Source: Methanothrix sp. (GTDB taxonomy: Archaea; Halobacteriota; Methanosarcinia; Methanotrichales; Methanotrichaceae). Taken from it: a stretch of DNA of 9,528 nt. The DNA lies in assembly GCA_028688175.1 (NCBI GenBank), contig JAQTYS010000094.1, positions 1-9,528 on the forward strand. Direction: 5' to 3'. The notes beneath the pieces were generated by a model. It had not been told where the DNA came from. It saw only the letters and a list, made by a program, of their open reading frames with translations, and did no database searches. Within the stretch, counting starts at the first letter, position 1. Each line of letters begins with the position of its first letter. Position numbers and translations under genes: made by a program. Of the stretch, positions 1-6,718 are shown piece by piece.

Positions 1-1011
1 CTCTTTGCGGCCCGGATCGCCGGGACTGGAGGGCGCCAGAACCTGGGCAGATTTCACGCCTGTAATTATGGCCATCAGCCTCACTTTTCCTGTAAAATCG
101 GGCCGAATTCTCGCTCCCCAGATGACATTGGCCCTGGGGTCCAGCTCCTGAGTGAGTGCTCCGGCGATGGCGGCAGCTTCCTTCATGGTCATATCCGGCC
201 CGCCGGTCATGTGCAGAAGGCAGGCCCCGGCTCCCCGATAGTCCACATCTAGAAGTGGATTTTTCAGAGCCGTGCGCACAATTTTCTCCGGGCTGCTCTT
301 CATCTTGCCCTCACCCACAAACATGAAGGACGCGCCCCCTGACCTCATGATGGTGCAGACATCGGCAAAATCCAGATTGATCAGGGACGGAGTCGTCAGG
401 GTCTCGCAGATGCCCTGCACGATCTCGGCGATGATCTGGTCGACAACAAAAAAGGCGTGCTGGAAAGGCAGATGGGGCGCGCATTCCAGGAGGCGGTTGT
501 TGTCCATGACAATTGAGGTGTCGGCGTAGCCGGAGAGCGCCTCCAGTCCTTCTTCAGCCACAAAGATGCGCGCCCTCTCCAGGTGAAAAGGCGTGGTCAC
601 CATAGCCACCACAATTGCGCCTCGCTCTTTGGCCAGGCGGGCCACGACAGGGGCTGATCCAGTCCCAGTGCCCCCGCCCAGGCCCGCGATCACAAAGACC
701 AGGTCGGACCCCCGCAGCATGCTATCCAGCTCCGCCTCGGCCAGCTCCGCTGCTTTTCGGCCCACCTCTGGATCGCCGCCCGCGCCCATGCCCCTGGTGA
801 GCTTCTGGCCGATGAGTATCTTCTCGTCCGCCTGGGCAGTGTTCAGATGCTGGTTGTCGGTGTTGACGGCCACAGTCTTTGCGCCTGTTAGGCCCATCCT
901 GGCCAGCCGGCTCACAGTGTTACTACCTGCTCCCCCGCAGCCGACGACCAGGATCTTGGGCATGCCAAAACCCTCTTCATATTCTCTGGACTCACGTAGA
1001 TCTGACTGCAA
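1..1011 (-). CDS. ftsZ: Cell division protein FtsZ, archaeal type (3' end cut by window edge)
   Basis: FtsZ is the tubulin-like GTPase that polymerises into the division ring at mid-cell. The frame is open from the window edge. The nucleotide-binding start GCGGAGSN is near residues 26-31, the tubulin signature GGGTGTG at 112-118, and the T7-loop motif NLDFAD at 212-217 supplies the N, D and D residues needed for GTP hydrolysis. The C-terminal half (GGASFMFVGEG, then VIWGARILPDF) follows the family pattern; the last residues seen are a Pro/Ser-rich linker. Two starts are possible. ATG at 963 has a GAGGG seven bases upstream. I prefer TTG at 1011, because the 16 extra residues end in EEGFG-M-PKI, which matches the conserved E-x-FG-x-P-[KR]-I lead-in of archaeal FtsZ, and because a GAGGGGG and a TATA box are suitably spaced before it. 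Archaea often carry two or more FtsZ paralogues; which one this is cannot be told here. It is G/C-richer than the central block and looks like resident chromosome. Confidence 0.95.
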   Translation of the reverse strand, partial: MQSDLRESREYEEGFGMPKILVVGCGGAGSNTVSRLARMGLTGAKTVAVNTDNQHLNTAQADEKILIGQKLTRGMGAGGDPEVGRKAAELAEAELDSMLRGSDLVFVIAGLGGGTGTGSAPVVARLAKERGAIVVAMVTTPFHLERARIFVAEEGLEALSGYADTSIVMDNNRLLECAPHLPFQHAFFVVDQIIAEIVQGICETLTTPSLINLDFADVCTIMRSGGASFMFVGEGKMKSSPEKIVRTALKNPLLDVDYRGAGACLLHMTGGPDMTMKEAAAIAGALTQELDPRANVIWGARIRPDFTGKVRLMAIITGVKSAQVLAPSSPGDPGRKE

Positions 1012-1050
1012 CTCTCTATTTCCCCCTCATTGCTAGCTTAATTAAATCGT

Positions 1051-1058
1051 GATATAAG
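1051..1058 (-). promoter_or_regulatory. Probable TATA box of ftsZ
   Basis: On the minus strand the bases read CTTATATC. A start site about 25 bases downstream would fall near 1030, just before the GAGGGGG ribosome binding site and the TTG at 1011. This supports the longer FtsZ start. No transcript data; inferred from spacing only. Confidence 0.4.
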
Positions 1059-1170
1059 TTAATAATTATTGCGGATAGGTGGCTGAACGCCTCAAAGTCA
1101 TTTGAAGACGATGAGACTGGCGACTGATCTACATCTCTCTGCTTTCTACAAGCACCTCCAATCCCCTAAG

Positions 1171-1177
1171 TTTAAAT
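1171..1177 (+). promoter_or_regulatory. Probable TATA box of hicBA
   Basis: TTTAAAT at this position predicts a transcription start near 1199, about five bases before the ATG at 1204. That start has no Shine-Dalgarno sequence. A nearly leaderless hicB message is therefore likely, which is common in archaea. A second, similar TTTAAAG at 1181-1187 would start inside the gene and is less suitable. Confidence 0.4.
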
Positions 1178-1203
1178 CATTTAAAGAACCATATTCAGCT
1201 GAT

Positions 1204-1458
1204 ATGTTCTGTGAATACATTCATGCGGCGCTGTGCAAAGCAACTTATGAGATCATTGAAGACGAAGAACCATTTTATGGAGAGATTCCAGAACTGCGAG
1301 GTGTATGGGCCATCGGAAAAACTCTGGAAGAATGTCGTGAAAATTTAAAAGGAGTTGTCGAAGGCTGGATCGCTTTGAGGTTGAGGTTGGGGCTGGCTAT
1401 TCCTCCTGTCGGCGGGCATACCATAGAAACGCCCAGCAGGGTTGAGGCAGTTGTCTAG
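1204..1458 (+). CDS. hicB: HicB-family antitoxin
   Basis: This 84-residue protein has the short HicB fold. YGEIPELRGVWA (residues 25-36) is the typical YxxxPxLxGvWa strand pair, LEECRENL (41-48) the following helix, and EGWIALRL (53-60) the second helix. HicB proteins bind and neutralise the HicA RNase and usually repress their own operon; no separate DNA-binding domain is visible in this short version. The open frame runs upstream to a TTG at 1102, but those 34 extra residues look non-coding, and MFCEYIHAAL matches how short HicB proteins begin, so I chose ATG 1204. A TATA-like box 27-33 bases upstream fits a leaderless transcript. The 3' end overlaps hicA by 17 bases, so the two are probably translationally coupled. 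The antitoxin-first order is the reverse of the classical hicA-hicB order but is known. Confidence 0.85.
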   Translation: MFCEYIHAALCKATYEIIEDEEPFYGEIPELRGVWAIGKTLEECRENLKGVVEGWIALRLRLGLAIPPVGGHTIETPSRVEAVV

Positions 1459-1678
1459 GATAACAAATGTCTCCTGGAATGAGCTTGTAAAGCGACTTCG
1501 GGAACTTGGCTTTGAAGGACCATATCTCAGCAGCGGCCCACATCCTTACTTCATGAAACGAGTGGATCTTACTGTTGATCTGCCCAATCCACACAAACAA
1601 GATATCGGCATTGGCCTCCTCATGAAGATACTGAAACAGGCAGAAGTCAGCCGCGAAGAATGGCTTTCTACTGGGTGA
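1442..1678 (+). CDS. hicA: HicA-family mRNA interferase toxin
   Basis: The 78-residue product is a typical HicA: a double-stranded-RNA-binding-like fold that cleaves mRNA when not bound by HicB. VSWNELVKRLRELGFE (residues 10-25) is the first helix, and SGPHPYFMKR (31-40) carries the conserved catalytic histidine (H34). Then come the PNPH segment and the C-terminal helix, with the REEWL ending shared by archaeal and cyanobacterial HicA. There is no ATG. TTG at 1442 gives the full length; TTG at 1451 would give 75 residues beginning MSRITNVSW, which resembles relatives even better but leaves only three bases after the GAGG. Either start overlaps the end of hicB, so expression probably depends on ribosomes finishing hicB. 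All visible functional residues are intact, so the toxin is probably active. Confidence 0.87.
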   Translation: MRQLSRITNVSWNELVKRLRELGFEGPYLSSGPHPYFMKRVDLTVDLPNPHKQDIGIGLLMKILKQAEVSREEWLSTG

Positions 1679-1710
1679 AAATCGCAAGGTGCTTTTCTCG
1701 CGAGGTTTCG

Positions 1711-2121
1711 ATGTCGTTACTACGGGGCGCAGACGATCTGGCACAGTTCATCGCCGCGAACTACTCTGGTCGCGTGGTCGAGGTGGGGGCGGGCTATGCC
1801 GCGGAGGTAGCCCTGGGGCTGCAAGCGCGCGGCCTGGATGTGCTGCTCACCGATAAAGAGGAACGGCTTCTGGGCGGCCTGAAGGTGGAAAAGGACGACA
1901 TATTCTCGCCCCGCCTGGAGCTGTACCGGGGGGCAAGCCTGCTCTACTCCATCCGCCCGCCTCTAGAGATGCAACTGGCCATGGGCGTGCTGGCTTCGCT
2001 GATCGGCGCGGATGTACTGGTCAGGCCGCTGATGGACGAGGTGGCGCAGCTGCCGGGCTTCGCCAGGCGGCTGGTCAATAGCGGGGAGGCGAGGTTCTAC
2101 CTGTTTTCGGGGAGAGCGTAG
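1711..2121 (+). CDS. UPF0146 family protein, methyltransferase-like Rossmann fold
   Basis: The 136-residue product matches the archaeal UPF0146 family, whose biochemical role is not established. VVEVGAGYAAEVA (residues 22-34) looks like the glycine-rich motif I of S-adenosylmethionine-dependent methyltransferases. It is followed by LLTDKE (45-50), with an acidic residue at the end of strand 2, and by YSIRPPLEMQ (79-88), a pattern I associate with this family. The length fits a minimal Rossmann domain with no separate substrate-binding domain. ATG 1711 is preferred because GAGG lies upstream with about six bases of spacing and the protein then has family length; the longer start at 1660 lies inside hicA. 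The gene begins 32 bases after hicA and could share its transcript, but its higher G/C content resembles ftsZ rather than the toxin-antitoxin pair, suggesting hicBA was inserted beside resident genes. Confidence 0.82.
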   Translation: MSLLRGADDLAQFIAANYSGRVVEVGAGYAAEVALGLQARGLDVLLTDKEERLLGGLKVEKDDIFSPRLELYRGASLLYSIRPPLEMQLAMGVLASLIGADVLVRPLMDEVAQLPGFARRLVNSGEARFYLFSGRA

Positions 2122-2179
2122 CATTTTAGTGGCTTGCTCTTTGGCTTAAATGCACAAATGAGTGAGGGGGCCATCAGAG

Positions 2180-2312
2180 GTGCGCCCAGATTCGTGGGTG
2201 CTGAGACAGCTACGAAATTGCCCGGAAGAGGGAATAAATGCTATGGGATTTGGCGCTGGCCAATTGCATGCGGGGAATGAAATCCCAACTAACCTTACAA
2301 AGATTTATCATC
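2180..2312 (+). mobile_element. Possible 5' fragment of a group II intron
   Basis: The stretch 2122-2360 holds no convincing gene. From 2180 it begins GTGCGCCCAGAT, which matches, as I recall it, the 5' end of bacterial group II introns such as Ll.LtrB, and soon continues GGGTGCTGAG, like the next conserved piece of domain I. Possible hairpins follow, for example GGGA/TCCC around 2274-2290, and an AACTAACC tract. No reverse transcriptase gene, domain V or 3' end is present: the sequence runs into the end of the minus-strand PspA-like gene. It would be a 3'-truncated intron relic. An 85-codon open frame across it (2162-2419) has no family resemblance. The right boundary is approximate. Based on remembered consensus, not on a search. 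Confidence 0.35.
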
Positions 2313-2360
2313 ATATTTTGCCATCCATACCAGTGGTAGCAATTCGAATAGGTTTGCAGG

Positions 2361-2960
2361 CTATTTCTCAATTGGCTTCGCATCATCTTTTTGAATGCCG
2401 TATTTTATTAATTCGGTAAAAATGAGGTCGTTAGAACCAATCAACTCATCATTTAAGTGATATACTGCTTCTTTGATCTTGGATAGCTCCATCTCTATTT
2501 CGCCTTTTTTCTCTTCGTTAGGCATATTTGAGGACTCAAGGAGCTCCTTTAGGAGATCTGTACGCAATTTGAGAATCTCTTTTTCAGATTTAAAGGCTTT
2601 TATTCTTGCTTCTAGTTGTTTTTCTATTTCCTTCACATTTTGCGTCTCATTATTGAGATCCCTAATATTTTCGTCCAGGCGGCTAATTTGGACTTGTAAG
2701 GGTTTCTTGCCATCCATTGCCATCTTTGCAAGATCATCCCTGTCGGATTGTACCACGTTTTTTGCCTGTTCATCCATCTTATCAAGCTCAATCTGCAATT
2801 TGTACCTTTGCAGATCCAGTCGCTTCTTGGCGATCTCTACTGTAGGTACGCGTCGTTTTACTGTTTGTAATAGCTCTAACTGTTTTTCGTATAATATTTC
2901 CGAAGTCTCGAAGGGGTTCTCAATTCTGTTCAAGATTCCATCTATCTTTGATGTTAACAT
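2361..2960 (-). CDS. PspA/IM30-like coiled-coil protein (ESCRT-III superfamily)
   Basis: PspA/Vipp1 proteins are helical, oligomerise on the inner face of the membrane and protect or remodel damaged membranes. This 199-residue protein is almost wholly charged helix. KIDGILNRIENPFE (5-18) parallels the first PspA helix (NINALLEKAEDP in E. coli), DRDDLAKMAM (73-82) is the hallmark matching EREDLARAAL, and KEIEKQLEARIKAFKSEKEILKLR (about 109-132) matches the long second hairpin arm ending in xxLxxR. No signal peptide or membrane segment is seen. ATG 2960 is the only standard start after the stop at 3020, and no Shine-Dalgarno precedes it. The residues encoded just upstream (FQSRISN) align with the N-terminal amphipathic helix of PspA (SRFADI), so the true protein probably includes sequence from before this ATG. 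It lies in the same frame as the upstream KAP NTPase and may be its C-terminal domain. The PspA assignment rests on alignment by eye. Confidence 0.75.
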   Translation of the reverse strand: MLTSKIDGILNRIENPFETSEILYEKQLELLQTVKRRVPTVEIAKKRLDLQRYKLQIELDKMDEQAKNVVQSDRDDLAKMAMDGKKPLQVQISRLDENIRDLNNETQNVKEIEKQLEARIKAFKSEKEILKLRTDLLKELLESSNMPNEEKKGEIEMELSKIKEAVYHLNDELIGSNDLIFTELIKYGIQKDDAKPIEK

Positions 2961-3020
2961 ATTGCTAATGCGAGACTGAAAGCTTGGATCATTTTCGAGT
3001 TTGTCGCTGAACTCGTTTCA
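2961..3020 (-). other. In-frame TGA plus 19 open codons joining two reading frames
   Basis: The NTPase gene ends in TGA at 3020-3018. The next 19 codons, still in the same frame, are open and lead to the ATG of the PspA-like gene. They contain no ATG, GTG or TTG. Their translation, NEFSDKLENDPSFQSRISN, is protein-like, and its last part aligns with the start of PspA. A point nonsense mutation, a sequencing error, stop readthrough or re-initiation after the stop would all produce this arrangement; without the TGA the frame 6428-2361 would encode about 1355 residues. Confidence 0.8.
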
Positions 3021-6000
3021 AATTGATCGCGTAGGCTCAGCAATGGCCATCAAAGATGATGACATTGTTAACATCAGTTCTAACAGGTCTTGGTTTCCAT
3101 CATCTGAAAAGGCTATTGCTTTAGATGTTTCCCAGAAACATCCAAGTCGTTTAACGCTCTTCTTAAAAGAATTATCTTCAAACCAGCGATCCCAAGGCAG
3201 GGTGAGCCAATGGTTTGGATATTCAATTTTACTTATGTTTAATCGACGTTCAATTAAATCTTGATGCAATTTATTAAAAATTGCAGCGTCATTCCAGCTA
3301 CCATCATTACTGAGCCCCTCAGAGACTTCATGCAGATAGTCTCGGGTTTCTTTCTGCCATCCGCCGTCAAATAACTCTTTCGCTAGCTCAGGCCATCGGA
3401 TCGACCACGCAACCCAAATTGCTAATCTCTCAAGATTGAGCCCCTCCTCCTCCACATCAGCCATAATCTTTTTCCTGAAAAGCCCCTTCTCATGGCAAAT
3501 ATAGGCCGTAAGTCTGAACTGATTTATGAATCGCTTGAGCTGCCGAGGGTTGTTTTGCAGCAGGCTTGCGCCTGTCAAAATCGACTGGCTTACATCATCA
3601 CTACTGTAGCTGGCGATATCTTGCATTCCGGCTAGATCGTTCTGGAGAAACTTATCTAATTTTTGCATAGACCCTTCGAATGCAGCTCCGATGGTGCTTT
3701 TATCGATGGGTTCTAATAAAGCGATGGGTTGAGTGGCTTCATTTGATGGCTCTGAATTCGAATCAAGGTTTTTAGGTGCAGAAGAGGGTTGAGTCTCAGG
3801 TACACCTATAACACTACTACCCCTGTTTGATAAGTTAGAGTTTATTTTTTTATAATGAATAATGGATATGGCTAGTTCGTTGAGAGATTCCATGGTAGTC
3901 TTGGGAATATGAAAGTTGATCTGCACAATCTTATCGAGGAATAGCCTGCCAGGGGATACAACGTCCATATTTTCCTCTTTAATTTTCTTGAAAAGAGCTT
4001 TATACTTAATCTCAATACTAGCCACAACTGCAGTAGAATCCATACCGATGACGAAAACACAACCTGGGCTATCAAGGAACTGGTTTATTGCAAGGATTAT
4101 ATCCGCAGCTTTGGGTGGCTTGCATCTATCCAAATCATCGATAAATATTACTAACTTTGCAGGTTTCCAGCCAATAAGTGGAATGGTAGCGATTGAGACA
4201 ATAGCCTCAAAGTCCTTTTGAAAGCTGCCAATGAAACCTATCTTCTCCTCATAGTTGGGTTTATCAACAAGGCTCTTCGCAGAAATTTGGAACGGGTTAT
4301 TTAAGATTGATGAATATTGCTTAAATCCCCATACTAATGCCCCAATGAAAAACATTAGGTTCCATATCCAAGGATTATCTGTGATTATGGGCTGAATAGG
4401 CATCAGGGATAAAAAGTCCTTTATCTGAAGTAGGACCTCTTTAAGAACCCCGCTGCTATTTGGGTCTTTAGAACCAATCGCGCCTATATTGACGGACAAA
4501 GCTGCTAATAGTAAGATAATTGGCATAAAGACATCAAATATAACGATCCGAATAGCTCGCAATGGAGAGAAACGCTTCCAAGTGAGTCGGAACCAGAAGA
4601 GCACCCTTTGGAGCGGACCATACCTCTTTTTCAGATTGTCAATAACCGTCAGTGCCATAGCTGCCCAGAGCATTTCCTCTTGGTCAAACTTCCAAGCATT
4701 GAACCATATGGTTGGCAAGGAAGACGAAATCATCGGAGAATGTCGTTTTCCAATCCATGCCCAGAACTTGGCCCAGGTGGACCAGGTCTTTATCCTCTCT
4801 TCCGAAACAGCCGAAGGATCCCAATTCAGGCCTTTTTCAATTTCCTCGAGTTTAGTTCCCTTCCCATAATTTGCCATTTCTGCGATTCGAATCAGAACCT
4901 TGCCAATGAGCCAAAAAGGAATTGTAAAAAGATAAAGGAAGCACCACAAGATCCAGATCATCGAATTACGCACATTCGATGTAAGAGTCTGATTAGGATC
5001 TAGCTCGGTTTTTAGCATCTGCATCAATGAAGTTTTCCCTGTTCCCCAATGGCTGTCTATTCCAATTGTAAGAGGTGTGGCTGTATCCTGTGACGCAATA
5101 AAATCTCTAAGCGCTCGTATGTATATATTGAATCCTAGCTTATCATCTTTGAGAAGACTGATTGGAAGATCGCAAATTGCATTCCTATCAAGTGCCTCTG
5201 GTGCAATCTTTCGTAAGACCGAATCGATGCGCGAACCAATCGAAATTGAATCCTTTTGTCCTTCTGTCTTTTCTTCCTTTGGTCTTTCTTTTTGATCCTC
5301 TAAATTTGATCTAACTGTATTTAATTTAATACCGTATATACTGATCTGTGATAATTGAGAGGCAAGATAATCTGACGGAGCTATATAACCGATCCAATCA
5401 TTTTTGGAGTTTCCTAATTCGATTCCCATACCGATGAAACATTTCCATTGCTCATCCCATATAGGTGTGCCAGAGAATACCGGTCCGAAAGAATGAATTG
5501 AATTAATTTTAACCTTAAGCCAGCGATTATCTTGTGGTTCTAGTAATGTTCCATTTATCCAATCTCCTGGATCACTCAAACCAGATGGAACGTATGCCCA
5601 AAATCGATGACCCCAAAGTTGATCCGCAAATTTTTCTTCAGTTAATAAAGCAATAGGTTTTGTATCTATGGGCAAGTCATTATCTAATCTCAAAAATGCT
5701 CTATCTGATCCACCTCCTGAATTACGTGAAGCTAAATAATTATTATGTGCCGTGTATATTTCTCTTGATTTAATGAATGGAAAGTCGATATGAAAAACAT
5801 GCCCTAGTTGTTCATGAGTAGTGGTTGGAAAATCATCCTTTAGTCCCATTGCTTGGGCGATTACATGTGCGGTAGTTAATATTAGCGTTTCATCTATTAG
5901 AAATCCGGACCCAACAATTTGTCCGTTGTCATTGAAAATGCGGACAACTGATTGAGATAAGTAATCTATAAAATCATTAGGTGGCTCTAACAGAGATTCT

Positions 6001-6428
6001 TCTTGGTGTTTATTAGCATTTCCCATTGCATCATCGTCTAATGGAGAAGATCGTCTCAAAGCTACTAATAAATCATTTATTGCTTTTGATGGATCTTGCC
6101 AATACCGGTATATTCCTCTATCCAAGACCATCTCTGCAATTCCTTCGAGGTATGCCCCATCTTCCATTTGGACTCCGAAGATGTGCAAGTCAAGCCGTTG
6201 TGCGGAATCAACGAGTCTATTTGGCCATCCACTACCAACTAGCTTTGTGGTTCCACACAGGACTATCGATCCGCCCTTTTTTAGGACTTTTGAGAAATCT
6301 ACTGCCAGTTCGCCTACAGGAACAACACTCTTTTGCACTACATCAAAGCCTGCTTTGCTAATAGGATCCGCTAGTTGCTCTGCAAGCTGTTCTTCATCTG
6401 CATGCAAAATTAGTACTGTTTCCGCCAT
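3018..6428 (-). CDS. TIR-like / trypsin-like protease / KAP P-loop NTPase membrane protein, probable defence effector
   Basis: This 1136-residue protein has three modules. Residues 1-125 form a Rossmann-like alpha/beta domain resembling TIR (VLILHADEE at the start, a GSGW segment at 65-68, AINDLLVAL at the end), but the glutamate that makes TIR enzymes NADases is not seen. Residues 150-360 are a trypsin-like protease with GSGFLIDETLILTTAHVI (H188), SDRAFLRL (D242) and GPVFSGTP (S319), a complete triad. Residues 395-1000 are a KAP NTPase: Walker A HWGTGKTS with K465, the KAP motif WFNAWKFDQEE (575-585), Walker B VIFIDDLDRC (760-769) and the C-terminal NPRQLKRF (960-967). Hydrophobic segments at about 490-512, 625-648 and 686-703 sit between the Walker motifs, as usual in KAP proteins. 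A Ser/Asn/Pro-rich insert lies at 861-900. Such NTPase-plus-protease proteins are associated with phage defence: the NTPase would sense or gate, and the protease act once triggered. ATG 6428 has GAGG seven bases upstream. The gene is markedly A/T-rich, suggesting transfer. Confidence 0.9.
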   Translation of the reverse strand: MAETVLILHADEEQLAEQLADPISKAGFDVVQKSVVPVGELAVDFSKVLKKGGSIVLCGTTKLVGSGWPNRLVDSAQRLDLHIFGVQMEDGAYLEGIAEMVLDRGIYRYWQDPSKAINDLLVALRRSSPLDDDAMGNANKHQEESLLEPPNDFIDYLSQSVVRIFNDNGQIVGSGFLIDETLILTTAHVIAQAMGLKDDFPTTTHEQLGHVFHIDFPFIKSREIYTAHNNYLASRNSGGGSDRAFLRLDNDLPIDTKPIALLTEEKFADQLWGHRFWAYVPSGLSDPGDWINGTLLEPQDNRWLKVKINSIHSFGPVFSGTPIWDEQWKCFIGMGIELGNSKNDWIGYIAPSDYLASQLSQISIYGIKLNTVRSNLEDQKERPKEEKTEGQKDSISIGSRIDSVLRKIAPEALDRNAICDLPISLLKDDKLGFNIYIRALRDFIASQDTATPLTIGIDSHWGTGKTSLMQMLKTELDPNQTLTSNVRNSMIWILWCFLYLFTIPFWLIGKVLIRIAEMANYGKGTKLEEIEKGLNWDPSAVSEERIKTWSTWAKFWAWIGKRHSPMISSSLPTIWFNAWKFDQEEMLWAAMALTVIDNLKKRYGPLQRVLFWFRLTWKRFSPLRAIRIVIFDVFMPIILLLAALSVNIGAIGSKDPNSSGVLKEVLLQIKDFLSLMPIQPIITDNPWIWNLMFFIGALVWGFKQYSSILNNPFQISAKSLVDKPNYEEKIGFIGSFQKDFEAIVSIATIPLIGWKPAKLVIFIDDLDRCKPPKAADIILAINQFLDSPGCVFVIGMDSTAVVASIEIKYKALFKKIKEENMDVVSPGRLFLDKIVQINFHIPKTTMESLNELAISIIHYKKINSNLSNRGSSVIGVPETQPSSAPKNLDSNSEPSNEATQPIALLEPIDKSTIGAAFEGSMQKLDKFLQNDLAGMQDIASYSSDDVSQSILTGASLLQNNPRQLKRFINQFRLTAYICHEKGLFRKKIMADVEEEGLNLERLAIWVAWSIRWPELAKELFDGGWQKETRDYLHEVSEGLSNDGSWNDAAIFNKLHQDLIERRLNISKIEYPNHWLTLPWDRWFEDNSFKKSVKRLGCFWETSKAIAFSDDGNQDLLELMLTMSSSLMAIAEPTRSI

Positions 6429-6561
6429 GCTATTGCCTCGAAGCCTCTAAGAGATCCGCCATAATACCCATGAAGTCATAGAACTGCCCAAGTATTTAGT
6501 ATCTTTGACTTCTGGGTTTTCTAACCTAAATCGCGATAGAAAAGGTATCGACTGCAGGATA

Positions 6562-6570
6562 ATTATATAA
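6562..6570 (-). promoter_or_regulatory. Possible TATA box of the KAP/PspA-like operon
   Basis: The minus strand reads TTATATAAT here. A start site about 25 bases downstream would lie near 6540, leaving a leader of about 110 bases before ATG 6428, which uses a GAGG ribosome binding site. A TATC-N8-GATA element at 6546-6561 lies between this box and the predicted start. It is the best candidate in an A/T-rich region where chance matches are likely. Confidence 0.3.
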
Positions 6571-6626
6571 TGTCTAATTTCGCGGATTTTATCATTCTTG
6601 TTCTTTCCAATGACAAATAATAAATA

Positions 6627-6712
6627 TATCACTGATACCTTATTATCATATCATCAATAACTGATACTATCTATCACTGATACCTTTATAAACCTATCAG
6701 TAAATAGTGATA
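6627..6712 (+). promoter_or_regulatory. Cluster of TATCA/TGATA operator-like repeats
   Basis: The 290 bases between the divergent genes at 6428 and 6719 hold no convincing gene but contain repeated palindromes. TATCACTGATA, an 11-base inverted repeat, occurs at 6627-6637 and again 45 bases on at 6672-6682, each time followed by CCTT. ATCA-N5-TGAT lies at 6653-6665. TATCA-N8-TGATA lies at 6695-6712, between the TATA box at 6685 and the ATG at 6719. A protein binding this last site would block transcription of the downstream pair, so these are likely operators for the winged-helix protein encoded at 6719. The binding protein is inferred, not shown. Confidence 0.55.
6685..6692 (+). promoter_or_regulatory. 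TATA box of the AbiE-like operon
   Basis: TTTATAAA is a strong archaeal TATA element. It predicts a transcription start near 6713, about six bases before ATG 6719, so the message would be nearly leaderless. That start codon has no upstream Shine-Dalgarno sequence, in keeping with this. Confidence 0.55.
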
Positions 6713-6718
6713 TCACAC

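Noticed and set aside
593..1036. 147-codon plus-strand open frame
   Set aside because: It is the antisense shadow of ftsZ, with Ser/Pro/Ala-rich low-complexity translation and no family resemblance.
2162..2419. 85-codon plus-strand open frame
   Set aside because: It crosses the possible intron relic and runs into the antisense of the PspA-like gene; the translation resembles no protein I know.
2473..2979. 168-codon plus-strand open frame
   Set aside because: It is antisense to the PspA-like gene; its Ser/Phe-rich sequence is what the reverse of a Lys/Glu-rich coiled coil gives.
3018..3020. TGA as a selenocysteine codon
   Set aside because: It falls at a domain junction in an Ile-TGA-Asn context with no reason for a catalytic selenocysteine. 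I saw no obvious SECIS-like element, though I did not fold the downstream sequence.
6447..6632. 61-codon minus-strand open frame upstream of the KAP gene
   Set aside because: Its GTG start lies within an operator-like palindrome, it has no ribosome binding site, and its translation looks non-coding.
6627..6712. CRISPR-like array
   Set aside because: The repeats are short palindromes of 11-18 bases with irregular spacing, and no spacer-repeat periodicity is present.
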